A DNA stretch of 64,000 bases, taken from SHLQ01 sp033344795 (GTDB lineage Bacteria > Actinomycetota > Acidimicrobiia > Acidimicrobiales > SHLQ01). Shown piece by piece: positions 52,557 through 62,071 of the stretch. The position numbers and the translations under genes are program-made. Numbering within the stretch: the first letter of the stretch is position 1; every line of letters starts with the position of its first letter. Below the pieces are notes generated by a model. That model saw only the letters and a program-made list of their open reading frames with translations. It had not been told where the DNA came from and searched no databases. The stretch covers positions 4,774,001-4,838,000 of the forward strand of contig JAWPMS010000001.1 of assembly GCA_033344795.1 (NCBI GenBank). Direction: 5' to 3'.

Positions 52557-54161
52557 ATGGCGGACCCGACTTCAACCAGAGACAAAGGGTCTGACCCCTT
52601 TCCCAAAAAAGGGGTCAGACCCCTCTCGGGCGCCGCAAGATCGCATCCGCGGCGGTTGCGTTTCTTGGCACTACTGGCCGTCTTGGCAATGATCCTTGCC
52701 GCGTGCGGCGCTGACGATGACGCCACCGACACCACAGTTTCCGCTGACAGCGGTGGCGATTCGTCTGCAAATTTGGAGCGCAGCCGCGATGTCGACACCG
52801 TAGAGGATGCCGCTGACGGTGCCATGGCGGAGGCGCCTGCCGACGATGCGCCCGCAGAAGAGAGCCCCGACAGCGGAGACGTACTCGCCGATGCGGACGC
52901 CGCCGAGTCCGATGCCATTGGGTCCGGTGGTGGCACTCCTCCGCCGTTGAACACCCAACAGTTGGGGCGCGAGATCATCTTCACTGCGACGATCAACGTT
53001 GGCGTCGACGACGTAGCCGAAGCCGGAAACCAGGCCACCGACATCATCAACGACATCGGTGGATTCGTCTTTGGCCAGAACACCCAAGGTGGCGTCGAAC
53101 CGCGCTCGACCATCACGTTCAAGGTCCGCCCCGAAGACTTCTCGATCGCCCTCGAACGCCTCGGAGGCATCGGCGAGCTCCGCAACCAGACGGTGACCAC
53201 CGACGATGTCACCGAACGGGTCGTCGACCTGAACAGCCGCATCGAGGTCGCACAGTTGGGCGTGAACCGGCTCCGTGAGGCCATGGAGAACACGACCACC
53301 CTCACCGACTTCGCCGAGCTCGAGAACCTCCTCCTCAGCCGTGAGAGCGATCTCGAGGTCATGCGTGGCCAGCTGCGAACCATCCGGGACCGCATCGACC
53401 TGGCCACGATCACCCTCACCCTCGAGCAGGACCGGGTGGTCAACGGGATCGAGCTGCTCTTCACGGTCTATGAAGGCCACGACGAGGGCATCTCGTGCCC
53501 CGGTCGAAACGCCAGTGATGCCCTCTTCGAGCCTGGGGATGAGGTCACCCTTTGCTTCGAGTCACGGAACGCCGGCGATCAGCCACTCACCGACGTCAAC
53601 GTGACCGAGACCGTTCTCGGGCTCGAAGGATCCGATCTGATCACCGTGTTCGGCGATACTGACGATCTCCAGCCAGGCCAGACGGTCATCCAAGCCTGGG
53701 AGCTCACGGCCGAACGCGACCGCCCCCTCCGTGTGAGCGTCACCGCGACGCCGACCGATGGTGTGTCGACCGAGCCCGCCGGCCCAGCCGTTCGCTCGCA
53801 GGACACTCCGGTGCTCCGTGTGAACGAGGACGCCGTTGACCCAGGGTTCAGCGATGGCTTCGACGCCGCCACCGACCTGCTCAAATCGATCTGGCTGATC
53901 GTCGTGGTTCTGGTCGGCTTCATTATTCCGCTGTTGGTGCTCGTGCCATTCCTGGCGCTTGCCTGGTTCGCGATCCGACGTCTCCTTCGCATGCGGGCGG
54001 AGCGAGAGGCCCAGCGCCATGCGCGAGCGCTGGAGATCCAGCGTGCGAATACTCCCCCGCCGCCGGCAACGAAGACTGAGACATCCTCTGACGCTGAGCG
54101 CTCAAGCGTGTTCGAAGACGACGGTCGGTCCGACGAAGAGGTCGGTTCAGAGGACGAATAG
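52557..54161 (+). CDS. DUF4349-domain lipoprotein with C-terminal transmembrane helix
   Basis: 534 residues from the ATG at 52557 (GAGGAG, 8 nt). An N-terminal tail encoded partly by repeat DNA (KGSDPF and KGVRPL) precedes the lipoprotein signal ending ILAAC (Cys about 50). After an acidic linker comes DUF4349 (about 140-300; IINDIGGFVF, TITFKVRPEDF, coiled coil RIEVAQLGVNRLREAM), then a beta-rich region, a transmembrane helix (IWLIVVVLVGFIIPLLVLVPFL) and a basic/acidic tail. Role unknown. Confidence 0.85.
   Translation: MADPTSTRDKGSDPFPKKGVRPLSGAARSHPRRLRFLALLAVLAMILAACGADDDATDTTVSADSGGDSSANLERSRDVDTVEDAADGAMAEAPADDAPAEESPDSGDVLADADAAESDAIGSGGGTPPPLNTQQLGREIIFTATINVGVDDVAEAGNQATDIINDIGGFVFGQNTQGGVEPRSTITFKVRPEDFSIALERLGGIGELRNQTVTTDDVTERVVDLNSRIEVAQLGVNRLREAMENTTTLTDFAELENLLLSRESDLEVMRGQLRTIRDRIDLATITLTLEQDRVVNGIELLFTVYEGHDEGISCPGRNASDALFEPGDEVTLCFESRNAGDQPLTDVNVTETVLGLEGSDLITVFGDTDDLQPGQTVIQAWELTAERDRPLRVSVTATPTDGVSTEPAGPAVRSQDTPVLRVNEDAVDPGFSDGFDAATDLLKSIWLIVVVLVGFIIPLLVLVPFLALAWFAIRRLLRMRAEREAQRHARALEIQRANTPPPPATKTETSSDAERSSVFEDDGRSDEEVGSEDE
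52587..52623. repeat. Inverted pair of the same repeat inside a reading frame
   Basis: GGGTCTGACCCC (52587-52598) and GGGGTCAGACCCC (52611-52623) are reverse complements of each other and lie within codons 11-23 of the DUF4349 lipoprotein. Confidence 0.85.
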
Positions 54162-54306
54162 TCGGCCCGGCCCGATCGGTCACCTCGACCGCCCCACTTG
54201 CCTGGGCGGATCGGGTGGCCGATCGGCGCTCGACGTCTGGAGCCCTCAGGCGAGAAACTCGATTCGTGAGTGCAGCGGACGGCTCTTTCAGTAGCGTGGA
54301 CCCTGC

Positions 54307-54852
54307 GTGGCACGACGAATTCGAGTTCCCAACACCTTCGAGCCCATCGACCTCGCGGTCGATGAGGCCTGGGACACGATTCGCGGCAATTCCGTCGCTG
54401 ACCGAATCTTCTATGGCGCGTCAGAAGCCGCCAACTTCTCAAAGATCTGGCATGCGTTGAGCATTGCTCAGGCGATCGCAGTTCGAGATCCGAAGCGAGC
54501 CATGGCGACCAGTGCCGCACTTGGCATCGAAGCCGGACTGGTCAACGGGCCGATCAAGTCGCTCTTTGAGCGAGAACGGCCGACCGTCGACGAACGGCCG
54601 ATGAAACTACGACAACCGAAGACATCGAGCTTTCCGTCTGGGCATGCAAGCGCTGCGGTCGTCGCAGCGTCGTTCCTGACCCCTGGCATGCCGCCGGCCC
54701 GCAAGTTCGCCGTTCGCACGCTTGCGGCGGTCGTGTCGACGAGCCGGATTCACGTGCAGATCCACCATGCGACGGACGTTGCCGCCGGAGCCGCAACCGG
54801 ATGGGTGCTCGCACGAGCGATTCGACCGGTGCTGAATCGGCTCTTGAGCTGA
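54307..54852 (+). CDS. PAP2-family membrane phosphatase
   Basis: 181 residues. The three phosphatase motifs are visible: K-SLFERERP (about 80-88), SSFPSGHASAA (about 106-116) and SRIHVQIHHATDVAAG (about 140-155). Members dephosphorylate lipid phosphates such as undecaprenyl pyrophosphate or phosphatidic acid. Start GTG with a TAGCGT box 9 nt upstream. Confidence 0.9.
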   Translation: MARRIRVPNTFEPIDLAVDEAWDTIRGNSVADRIFYGASEAANFSKIWHALSIAQAIAVRDPKRAMATSAALGIEAGLVNGPIKSLFERERPTVDERPMKLRQPKTSSFPSGHASAAVVAASFLTPGMPPARKFAVRTLAAVVSTSRIHVQIHHATDVAAGAATGWVLARAIRPVLNRLLS

Positions 54853-54874
54853 CAACCTCTGGCAGACTCGCAGT

Positions 54875-55597
54875 ATGTCGGATGCGATGGAAGCAGAACG
54901 CCGCAAGCGAAAGCGCGAGGTCGCGTTGGGATATCGGATCTTCGCCAGTCTCCGCTGGGGCGACCTCGGCGATGGCCACATAACCGCTCGAGACCCCGAA
55001 CTCACCGATCACATGTGGTTGCTGCGATTTCCCTGCGGCTTCGAACGAGCGACCGTCGATGATCTCGTGCTCGTTCGTCCCGATGGCACGACCGAATGTG
55101 GGACCGAGATCAACATGACGGCCTACAACATTCATCACCCGATTCACGAAGCTCGACCGGATGTGATCGGCGTGGCACACACGCACACGCCGTGGGGCAC
55201 ACCGTTTTGCGCAACTGGCCGACCGCTCAAGGCGATCACGCAAGAGGCCTGCACCTTTCATGACCGCTGGGCGTTCTTCGACGATGAGGAAGTGCAGATC
55301 CTCAATCGCAATGGTGGCGAACGGATCGCAGACGCGCTTGGCGACAAGCAGGTCGGCATTCTGCGGAGCCACGGGTTGATCAGCACCGGGTCCACAGTCG
55401 GCGAAACCATCTCTGCCTTCGTCACGCTCGAACGCGTGACCGAAGCGTTGATGAAGGCTCCTGACGCCACCCCGATATCGGACGAGGCCGCGGCGATCGC
55501 CAGAGATGACTTGGTCAGCTACCGCTCGCTCGAAACAGCGTTTGACTTCCTCGTCTCACGCCATGTCGGCGACGCAAGTATCGTTGACGAGCGGTGA
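54875..55597 (+). CDS. Class II aldolase/adducin-family protein
   Basis: 240 residues. Zn ligands in HTHTPWGTPF (about 107) and the third His in LRSHGLIS (about 169), with WGDLGDGHITARD upstream. Such enzymes cleave or epimerise phosphorylated or free sugars and hydroxyacids; the acidic residue position is conserved but the substrate is unknown. 22 bp after the PAP2 gene. Confidence 0.88.
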   Translation: MSDAMEAERRKRKREVALGYRIFASLRWGDLGDGHITARDPELTDHMWLLRFPCGFERATVDDLVLVRPDGTTECGTEINMTAYNIHHPIHEARPDVIGVAHTHTPWGTPFCATGRPLKAITQEACTFHDRWAFFDDEEVQILNRNGGERIADALGDKQVGILRSHGLISTGSTVGETISAFVTLERVTEALMKAPDATPISDEAAAIARDDLVSYRSLETAFDFLVSRHVGDASIVDER

Positions 55598-55678
55598 AGG
55601 CCTGACCAGCTCCTCGCTGGGGTGTCGACCAGAAGTGTCGACGATGTCACTGTCACACCTGGCTGCAACGGTGGAGAG

Positions 55679-56455
55679 ATGACGAAAGAGAACGAACGAG
55701 TCCTACAACGAGTCCGAGCACTTCTCGCCAAGGCTGAGTCGACGACGTTTGCCGAAGAGGCGGCCTCGCTCACGGCAAAGGCCCACGAGCTGATCGCTGC
55801 TCACGCAATCGACCTCGCGATTCTCGAGGAGAAGACCGGTCGCGGGTCGATCGTCTCACGCATGATCTTCATCGAGGCGCCGTACCCGAAGGAGAAGTTC
55901 TTGCTCTTGAGTGCAGCCGCGAGGGCGAACAACGCGGACTCACTTCTCGGTCTTGGCAGGAGGGGGTTCGAGCTGCTTCGTGAGGAGGATCGCCTCGATG
56001 AGATCGACGCCTCCGGAAGTTTCGCCTGGATCATCGGCTACGAATCCGATCTCGAGTCGGTCGAGTTGCTCTTCACGTCATTGCTACTTCAGGCGGTCAA
56101 CGTCATGCTCAATGCCGGATCGAGGACGGATTGGTCCGGTACCAATCGAACCAAGTCATTTCGACGATCGTTTCTGATCGGTTTCGCCGATGTCATCGAT
56201 ACACGTCTTCGCGAGACCCTCCGAGCAACCTCAGCGGCCGCCGATGAGGCACGCGGAGGGTCGGTCTTACCCGTGTTGAAGAGTCGGCGCGAAGAAGTTC
56301 GCCAAGAATTGCTCGAACGGTTCCCCGATACGAAAACACTTCGGACTTCAGTCTCGAACTACGACGGCATTCAAGCGGGCGTACACGCCGGCCAGCAGGC
56401 AGACATTGGCACGAGCCGACTCAGAGGCAAGCAGCGTGCGCTGCGTGGTCGTTGA
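55679..56455 (+). CDS. DUF2786-domain protein
   Basis: 258 residues. The N-terminal DUF2786 helix pair (RVRALLAKAESTTFAEEAASLTAKAHELI) leads into a longer actinobacterial domain with SFRRSFLIGFADVI and an RGGSVLPVL segment. Function unknown. A GGTGGAG ribosome-binding site is close to the ATG at 55679. Confidence 0.82.
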   Translation: MTKENERVLQRVRALLAKAESTTFAEEAASLTAKAHELIAAHAIDLAILEEKTGRGSIVSRMIFIEAPYPKEKFLLLSAAARANNADSLLGLGRRGFELLREEDRLDEIDASGSFAWIIGYESDLESVELLFTSLLLQAVNVMLNAGSRTDWSGTNRTKSFRRSFLIGFADVIDTRLRETLRATSAAADEARGGSVLPVLKSRREEVRQELLERFPDTKTLRTSVSNYDGIQAGVHAGQQADIGTSRLRGKQRALRGR

Positions 56456-56460
56456 GCCCG

Positions 56461-56658
56461 TTACGAAATAGCGGCGGGAATCGGGTCCTCGTCGGCGAGC
56501 AGATCGTGTGTCGGTGCAGCCGCCAGGAGCGTGCGCACGTCGAGCAGCAGGTCGGTGACCTCACCAGCGGACATGAGCTCGCGCGACATGGTGGTACCCA
56601 GGCCAGCGTCGATCAGGGCGATTGCCTCGGCAATGTTGACTTCCATTGTGTCTGTCAT
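56461..56658 (-). CDS. Small hypothetical protein
   Basis: 65 residues (MTDTMEVNIAEAIALIDAG, ending DEDPIPAAIS), acidic and helical, no family recognised. The ATG has a well-placed AAGGTGA. It converges on the DUF2786 gene with 5 bp between stops. Confidence 0.6.
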   Translation of the reverse strand: MTDTMEVNIAEAIALIDAGLGTTMSRELMSAGEVTDLLLDVRTLLAAAPTHDLLADEDPIPAAIS

Positions 56659-56833
56659 CTCATTCACCTTTCGTGGCAACCGGACTATTTGGATGCAACG
56701 AAGTGCCCTCCGACCGCATTCCCAACATCACCGTAGCGCCGTCTGTACATCCACAAACAGCGCGACGGTGGTTTGTTGTTCCCTATCGTCAAGAATGCAC
56801 CCACAGCTGTACGACCAAACAAGGAATCCAGCA

Positions 56834-57604
56834 ATGCAGGTAGAGAACCAGGTGTGTGTCGTCACCGGAGCCGCAGCGGGCATTGGCAAGGCGCTGGCGG
56901 CGCGTTTCGTGGCCGAGGGTGCATCGGCGGTCGTCGTTGCTGACATCGCGCCAGAGCTCGACCCAACCGCCGCAGCGATCGGGGCGCACGCCATTCGCGC
57001 TGACGTCTCGAGCGAGGACAGCATCAGATCCCTCATCGAGACCACCGAGGAACGATTCGGTCCGATCGGTCTCTTCGTCGCCAACGCCGGCATCGGCGGC
57101 TTCTCCGGCGGCGCTGAGGTCCCCGACGACGAATGGCAGCGCATCTGGGAGATCAACGTGATGCATCACGTCTGGGCTGCCCGTCACATGATCCCTCGTT
57201 GGCAAGAACGTGGTGGCGGCTACCTGTTGACCACCGCTTCAGCCGCGGGGCTCCTTTCGAACCTCGGCACGGCGCCGTATACGGTCACCAAACACGCAGC
57301 AGTTGCCTTCGCCGAATGGCTGTCGATCACGCATGCCGATGAGAACATCCGGGTTTCGGTGCTGTGTCCACAAGGCGTTCGGACCGCCATGACCGAGGGT
57401 GATGATCCAGCGATCGTCAACGTTGTGGCGCAAGGGTTGGTCGAAACCGAGGACGTCGCCGATTCGGTCATCGCCGGGCTGGCGTCCGAGTCGTTCCACA
57501 TCCTGCCTCACCCGCAGGTTGCCGAATACGTCAAGCACAAAGGCGCAGACATCGAGAGTTGGTTGGGTGCCATGCGAAAGCTCCAGCGACGATTCTTCGG
57601 CTGA
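56834..57604 (+). CDS. Short-chain dehydrogenase/reductase
   Basis: A 256-residue classical SDR. The cofactor loop TGAAAGIGKALA (11-22), NAG (about 88), and the catalytic Ser in TTASAAG, Tyr and Lys in PYTVTKHAAVAF. An AAGGA ribosome-binding site precedes the ATG. Stop is one base before the next gene. Substrate unknown. Confidence 0.92.
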   Translation: MQVENQVCVVTGAAAGIGKALAARFVAEGASAVVVADIAPELDPTAAAIGAHAIRADVSSEDSIRSLIETTEERFGPIGLFVANAGIGGFSGGAEVPDDEWQRIWEINVMHHVWAARHMIPRWQERGGGYLLTTASAAGLLSNLGTAPYTVTKHAAVAFAEWLSITHADENIRVSVLCPQGVRTAMTEGDDPAIVNVVAQGLVETEDVADSVIAGLASESFHILPHPQVAEYVKHKGADIESWLGAMRKLQRRFFG

Positions 57605-57605
57605 C

Positions 57606-58256
57606 ATGACGACGTTCGTTCCCGCTCGTCTCGCAGCGTTGCATCGCTCGACACCGGTAGGGGCACACGTCGACCTCCAAAAGCCGTCGACGTACTCGAG
57701 CCAACGTTGGGCTGACGTGCTCGACGGCGCCGGGTTCAGTCAGTCTGGCGAACGTCGGTGGACACTGGCCGACAGCATCCGACCCAACATGGTCTTGCTG
57801 ATGTGCGGACTCAACCCTTCTCCGGCCTCCGCCGACGACGGCGTGGCGTTCGCACGGCCGGGTAATCGATTCTGGCCAGCGATGCTCGCTGCGAATCTGG
57901 CCGAGGCCGATCGTGATCCGCAGGCGTTGCTGCGGCGGCACCGAATCGGGATGACCGATATCGTCAAACGCACCACCAGGCGCGCCGACGAGCTGAGCGC
58001 CGCAGAGTACGTCGATGGCTTGGCACGCCTTCATCGGCTTGCAGAATGGTTGGAACCCGACGCGCTCTGTTTCGTTGGCTTGGCCGGCTGGCGCGCCGCA
58101 GTCGACAAAAAGGCCACGCCCGGCTGGCAGGAGCATCAGATCGGCGGACGCCCCGCCTACGTCATGCCTTCGACGAGTGGGCTCAATGCGAGTGCTCAGC
58201 TCCCTGATCTTGTCGCTCACCTTCGCGCAGCCACGAGGTCACGGCGTTCCTGCTAA
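57606..58256 (+). CDS. mug: Mug/TDG-like G/U mismatch uracil-DNA glycosylase
   Basis: 216 residues. The active-site motif 1 is LMCGLNPSPASADDGVAFARPGNRFWPAM (GINPG-type, here GLNPS). Motif 2 is MPSTSGLNAS near the C-terminus. A C-terminal basic tail follows. It removes uracil or ethenocytosine from mismatches. It is directly linked to the SDR gene; co-transcription is likely. Confidence 0.9.
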   Translation: MTTFVPARLAALHRSTPVGAHVDLQKPSTYSSQRWADVLDGAGFSQSGERRWTLADSIRPNMVLLMCGLNPSPASADDGVAFARPGNRFWPAMLAANLAEADRDPQALLRRHRIGMTDIVKRTTRRADELSAAEYVDGLARLHRLAEWLEPDALCFVGLAGWRAAVDKKATPGWQEHQIGGRPAYVMPSTSGLNASAQLPDLVAHLRAATRSRRSC

Positions 58257-58261
58257 TGACT

Positions 58262-59656
58262 TCAGAGTGCTGGGGCCAGATGGTGAAACGGATTCGCAGC
58301 CTCGAGGGCCGCTGCAACCTCGAGCAGCTCTCGATCGTGTCCGGCTCGAGCGACCAGTTGTAGCCCCACAGGTAGTCCGTCGTCGGTGAAACCGGCTGGT
58401 ATCGAGATGGCCGGGCACTCGGTCGACGTGATGACGCAGCAGGCCATCATCCAGTCCAGGTAGTCGTCGAGGGGTTCGCCGTCGATGTCGGTCGGATACT
58501 CGATCTCGACGTCGAAAGCAGGTACTTGCACCGTGGGTAGAGCGAGGACGTCGAAGTCATCGAAGAAGTCGCTCATCAGTCGATGAAGGTCAGCCTTCAT
58601 CGTCTCGGCCTCGAGCAGATCTTCGATCTCGAGTGACCGCCCGAAGGCGATGTTCTCTCGAACCGTAGCTTTCATCTGTGCCTGCAGCTCGCCGTCGTAG
58701 TCGTCTCCAAGGTTGCGGTATGACAACCCTCTGAGCACACGAAATATGCGTTCCCCGTCACCGAGATCGGGCGACGCCGACTCGACCGTACCGCCGACAC
58801 CCACCACCGTTCGGGCGGCCGCCTCACAGATCCGAAGTACGTCGGAATCACACTTCAGAATCCCGAGATCTCCACCCCAAGCGACGCGAGGATTCGATGC
58901 AGGTGTGATGGCGCGGAACACCGATCCCAGCTCTGGCCTTGCGCGCGGATCATGTGGATCTGGTCCTGCCAATGCCGACAACACCAGCGCCGTATCAGCG
59001 ACCGTCCGACCCATGGGACCGGCAACGCCAAGCCGAAGATGCGTAGAGGTCTGCTGTGGCGCCGCGACCCTGCCGATACTCGGCCGCAGCCCGACCACGT
59101 TGCACATCGCAGCGGGATTCCGCAAGGAGCCGCCCAGGTCCGTTCCATCAGCGATCGGCAACATTCTTGCCGCCAGTGCTGCTGCGGCTCCACCGCTACT
59201 TCCACCGGCAGTCTTGTTGAGATTCCACGGGTTTCGGGTTATCCCGAACACATCGTTGAAGGTGTGCGACCCGGTCCCGAACTCGGGAGTATTCGTCTTT
59301 CCGATGATGATCGCACCCGCCGCACGAAGCTGTGCCGCGACATGACCATCGGCGCTTGCTGGCTCGTTACTCGTCACGAGCGAGCCCGACCGCGTGGGCA
59401 ATCCTGCGACGTCCGCGAGGTCCTTCACCGCGACTGGAAGACCGTGGAGTGGACCGCGCGCAACCGTTCGATCAGCCGTTGCGGCGTCGGCCAACACCGC
59501 AGCACGATCTCGCCTGGAAACGATCGCATTGACCCGCCCATTCAGATCATCGATCCGATCGAGGTGTGCGGTGACGACCTCCGTCGAGCTGAGCTCGCGC
59601 GTCGCTATGGAGGCAGCCAACTCGACAGCCGACAGCTGGGTGAGGTCGAGTTGCAT
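58262..59656 (-). CDS. Amidase-signature family hydrolase
   Basis: 464 residues. The Ser-cisSer-Lys triad is visible: Lys in PVAVKDLADVAG (about 73), cis-Ser in TAGGSSGGAAAALAA (about 147-150), and the nucleophile Ser in DGTDLGGSLRNPA (about 171). The C-terminus has TECPAISIPAGFTDDGLPVGLQLVA. It may be a free amidase rather than GatA, since gatB and gatC are not adjacent. Confidence 0.9.
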   Translation of the reverse strand: MQLDLTQLSAVELAASIATRELSSTEVVTAHLDRIDDLNGRVNAIVSRRDRAAVLADAATADRTVARGPLHGLPVAVKDLADVAGLPTRSGSLVTSNEPASADGHVAAQLRAAGAIIIGKTNTPEFGTGSHTFNDVFGITRNPWNLNKTAGGSSGGAAAALAARMLPIADGTDLGGSLRNPAAMCNVVGLRPSIGRVAAPQQTSTHLRLGVAGPMGRTVADTALVLSALAGPDPHDPRARPELGSVFRAITPASNPRVAWGGDLGILKCDSDVLRICEAAARTVVGVGGTVESASPDLGDGERIFRVLRGLSYRNLGDDYDGELQAQMKATVRENIAFGRSLEIEDLLEAETMKADLHRLMSDFFDDFDVLALPTVQVPAFDVEIEYPTDIDGEPLDDYLDWMMACCVITSTECPAISIPAGFTDDGLPVGLQLVARAGHDRELLEVAAALEAANPFHHLAPAL

Positions 59657-59749
59657 CGGTCCAGTCTCGCAGGTCCGGCTACTCCGAAGGCCCACCGCAA
59701 GCGCAACGATGGCAGGCGCGTTCGAACTGAATCGTCGAGCGCCCGGGGA

Positions 59750-60421
59750 TCAACGAGCGAGGACGACGTCCTCGGAGGTGGGCTGAACCTCACCTGTGCG
59801 TCCCCACGTCTGACGAGCCGCGTGGAGCGCGAAGCCTGTGGCGATGGCGTTGATGCCGAAGTGGAACCAGACTCGAGACGCGACCAGCGCCGAGCCTTCG
59901 ACCAACCCAAACATCGTCGACAATCCGTTCGCCTTGCCAAACGCCAACAGCGTCCCGACGAGCAAGACGTGCTCCGCGACGTGAAACACCTGTACCGCTT
60001 CGGCACGATTCAAGCTGGGGATCACCCGATCCTGCGAGCGCATTGCGACTTGCCACGCCGTGAGCGCTCCGAGAAAGACCACGTTGCCCGTCAGATGCAA
60101 CATCTCGACGCCAAGTGACGTTGGGGTATCAGCTGAAGGAACAAGCGAACAGAAGTACAACAATCCGTCCGCAGTCCCCGATGCCCAAGAAGAGAGCCAC
60201 GGTGATTCACCCGGTTTCGCAAACCAGAACCCGAGCTGCAGGCCGTGTTCGAGAACGTGGATCACCTGAAACGTGAGCCCACCCGCAGCAACTGCTTGCA
60301 TGGTCCGGCGAGCACTAGCCGCTGGCGACGAGAACCGATACACCACGATCGCGGCTGCGATGGCGCAACCGAGCGCCAAGAGGAGTCCTGCGGTGGTCGC
60401 TGGTAGCGGAGGCTGCGGCAT
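59750..60421 (-). CDS. Multi-pass membrane protein, unknown function
   Basis: 223 residues with five or six helices (AGLLLALGCAIAAAIVVYRF; LTFQVIHVLEHGLQLGFWF; HLTGNVVFLGALTAWQVAM; VFHVAEHVLLVGTLLAFG; HFGINAIATGFALHAA). Two similar HVLEH/HVAEH motifs in separate helices could bind metal or haem. Family not recognised. Confidence 0.6.
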   Translation of the reverse strand: MPQPPLPATTAGLLLALGCAIAAAIVVYRFSSPAASARRTMQAVAAGGLTFQVIHVLEHGLQLGFWFAKPGESPWLSSWASGTADGLLYFCSLVPSADTPTSLGVEMLHLTGNVVFLGALTAWQVAMRSQDRVIPSLNRAEAVQVFHVAEHVLLVGTLLAFGKANGLSTMFGLVEGSALVASRVWFHFGINAIATGFALHAARQTWGRTGEVQPTSEDVVLAR

Positions 60422-60547
60422 TCCGGTCCATCGACGGCGACCTACCCAGATTGAGGACTCTTTCGGATGAGCCACTGAACTGCGTCGGCCAGGTGACGTC
60501 AAGATCTGCGTCAGGGATGGGTTGGGGACTTCTTCTTGCCAGAGGTG

Positions 60548-61159
60548 TCAACGAACGAGACGGAGATCGTCCAGGATCACTCCCGTCGCCCCGAGCGCAA
60601 GCAGTCGGTCGACGTGTGCTTCTTCGGTGGCCGCCCAGCAAAAGACGAGACCCTTCTTGGCCAGGCGTTTGAAGACCGTGTCGCTCAGAAGGCGATAGTG
60701 CACGACGCTTCCGTCGGTCTGCAGCCGAGAAGGGAGCCACAGCAACAGCGCAAGTTCGAACCGGTTGCCTGCGGATCGAATGGTGCGGACACCCTCGTCT
60801 GACGCAAACGGTGCGAGCAGCCACCAGGGCTTCGTCGAAACGGTCAGGGGGCGCCTCGCTCCGACTACGGCACGAACCCGACGCGACAGCCGAGGCGTGA
60901 ACCCCTTGAGATCGAGCCAGAAATGCGTATCGGAGTCCGCCGCCGACACGATCTCGACCAGTTCCGGAACCTCGACGTCTTCTGGCAGCAGGTACCAGCG
61001 TTCCCACAGTCGACGAGTGAAGACGAGCTTCTTTGCATGTCGGACCTCAACTCGGCCGCGCTCACCCAAGTGCACGTCAACTTCGATCACGTCGGCCACA
61101 GGCGCGGCAGCCCGGAGTCTTCCGATGTCGTTGCCGGCACGGTGGGCGATGAACTCCAT
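60548..61159 (-). CDS. Glycerophosphodiester phosphodiesterase-like protein
   Basis: 203 residues, shorter than typical GDPD (about 240). The N-terminal MEFIAHRAGND, IEVDVHLG and VRHAKKL supply the catalytic His/Glu/Asp, and the C-terminal FCWAATEEAHVDRLLALGATGVILDD is characteristic. Follows the VC0807-like membrane protein by 11 bp. Confidence 0.8.
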   Translation of the reverse strand: MEFIAHRAGNDIGRLRAAAPVADVIEVDVHLGERGRVEVRHAKKLVFTRRLWERWYLLPEDVEVPELVEIVSAADSDTHFWLDLKGFTPRLSRRVRAVVGARRPLTVSTKPWWLLAPFASDEGVRTIRSAGNRFELALLLWLPSRLQTDGSVVHYRLLSDTVFKRLAKKGLVFCWAATEEAHVDRLLALGATGVILDDLRLVR

Positions 61160-61170
61160 CCTGTGCGGGC

Positions 61171-61848
61171 CTAGGAGTGCGTGATCGCCATGGACGAACC
61201 GAACTCGACGCTCAGCCCATCTCGTTTCATCGCGTGTCGGAACCAGATGACAGCGATCCCGAGTGTGACCGCCGTGAACGACGGTCCGGTGAAGGACTTG
61301 ATGACGACGAACGTGGTGGCCGATTGGGTCAGCAGCAACCACAAGGTGAATCCGGCGTTTATCAGGCTCGTCACGGCCCAAAGCATCGACAGGCGAAGGA
61401 AGAACAGTTTGAGCATCGGGTGCTCCGCCATGTCGGGATCGAACGGACAGAAGTCGTGTGCCAGACGTTCGGCGAGGGGTTTTCCCATTGGGATGGAGAT
61501 CATGAAGGCGATTCCGACAAGTCCCGTGGAAATCGTCGGCTGCAAGAAGTACACAACCAGGCTTCCAGTTGCAAGAGCGGCGATCGTGCGCGCGGTGAGC
61601 CCAACGACGCTCAAGATGACCAAACCGGGAACCTTGCGGCCAGTAGCCATCCGATAGGACATCGCCGAGACAGACCATCCGAGCGCGGCGAGGAGCGCGC
61701 CCGTTGTTCCGACCATCTTCAGGAAGCCAAGGAACACGGCGATCGGGATGAGTTTGCCTTCGATCACGTTGGGCATCGAGTGGCGTATCACCGCACGCAC
61801 ACCGGGGATTACGAGTGGCTTCTGCAAGGCGGGTGAGACTGCTTTCAT
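61171..61848 (-). CDS. VC0807-like integral membrane protein
   Basis: 225 residues with about six helices (VIEGKLIPIAVFLGFL; ALLAALGWSVSAMSY; IAALATGSLVVYFL; GLVGIAFMISIPMGKPL; LWAVTSLINAGFTLWLL; VTLGIAVIWF). The pattern fits VC0807/IspZ-like proteins of unknown role. The ATG at 61848 is chosen; no strong ribosome-binding site. Confidence 0.6.
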   Translation of the reverse strand: MKAVSPALQKPLVIPGVRAVIRHSMPNVIEGKLIPIAVFLGFLKMVGTTGALLAALGWSVSAMSYRMATGRKVPGLVILSVVGLTARTIAALATGSLVVYFLQPTISTGLVGIAFMISIPMGKPLAERLAHDFCPFDPDMAEHPMLKLFFLRLSMLWAVTSLINAGFTLWLLLTQSATTFVVIKSFTGPSFTAVTLGIAVIWFRHAMKRDGLSVEFGSSMAITHS

Positions 61849-61979
61849 CAACGGCGAAATCCTGACCCTAGAACACGATGGCTTGCAAGTGAGCTCGCGC
61901 CCCCCGCGCGCCATCACGGACGTACACCTTCTCGTCTGGATCGGCATCAGGATTGTCAGAGTTGAGAGTGACCGAGTTC

Positions 61980-61996
61980 ACTAACCTTTCGTAAGT
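61980..61996. promoter_or_regulatory. HxlR-type operator candidate 1
   Basis: ACTAAC-CTTTC-GTAAGT, an inverted repeat with one mismatch (ACTTAC would be perfect). It lies between the divergent membrane-protein gene and azoR. Confidence 0.5.
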
Positions 61997-62035
61997 CATG
62001 CGCAGTAGGCACAGCTACGGTTACTGCATCCCGGT

Positions 62036-62052
62036 ACTTACTATTCGTAAGC
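62036..62052. promoter_or_regulatory. HxlR-type operator candidate 2 over the azoR -10
   Basis: ACTTAC-TATTC-GTAAGC: the CTTAC/GTAAG arms are perfect with a 5-bp spacer. It overlaps a TACTAT -10-like box (62039-62044), 20 bp upstream of the azoR ATG, so binding would block initiation. Confidence 0.6.
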
Positions 62053-62071
62053 CTCTCGAAAGAAGACCCAC

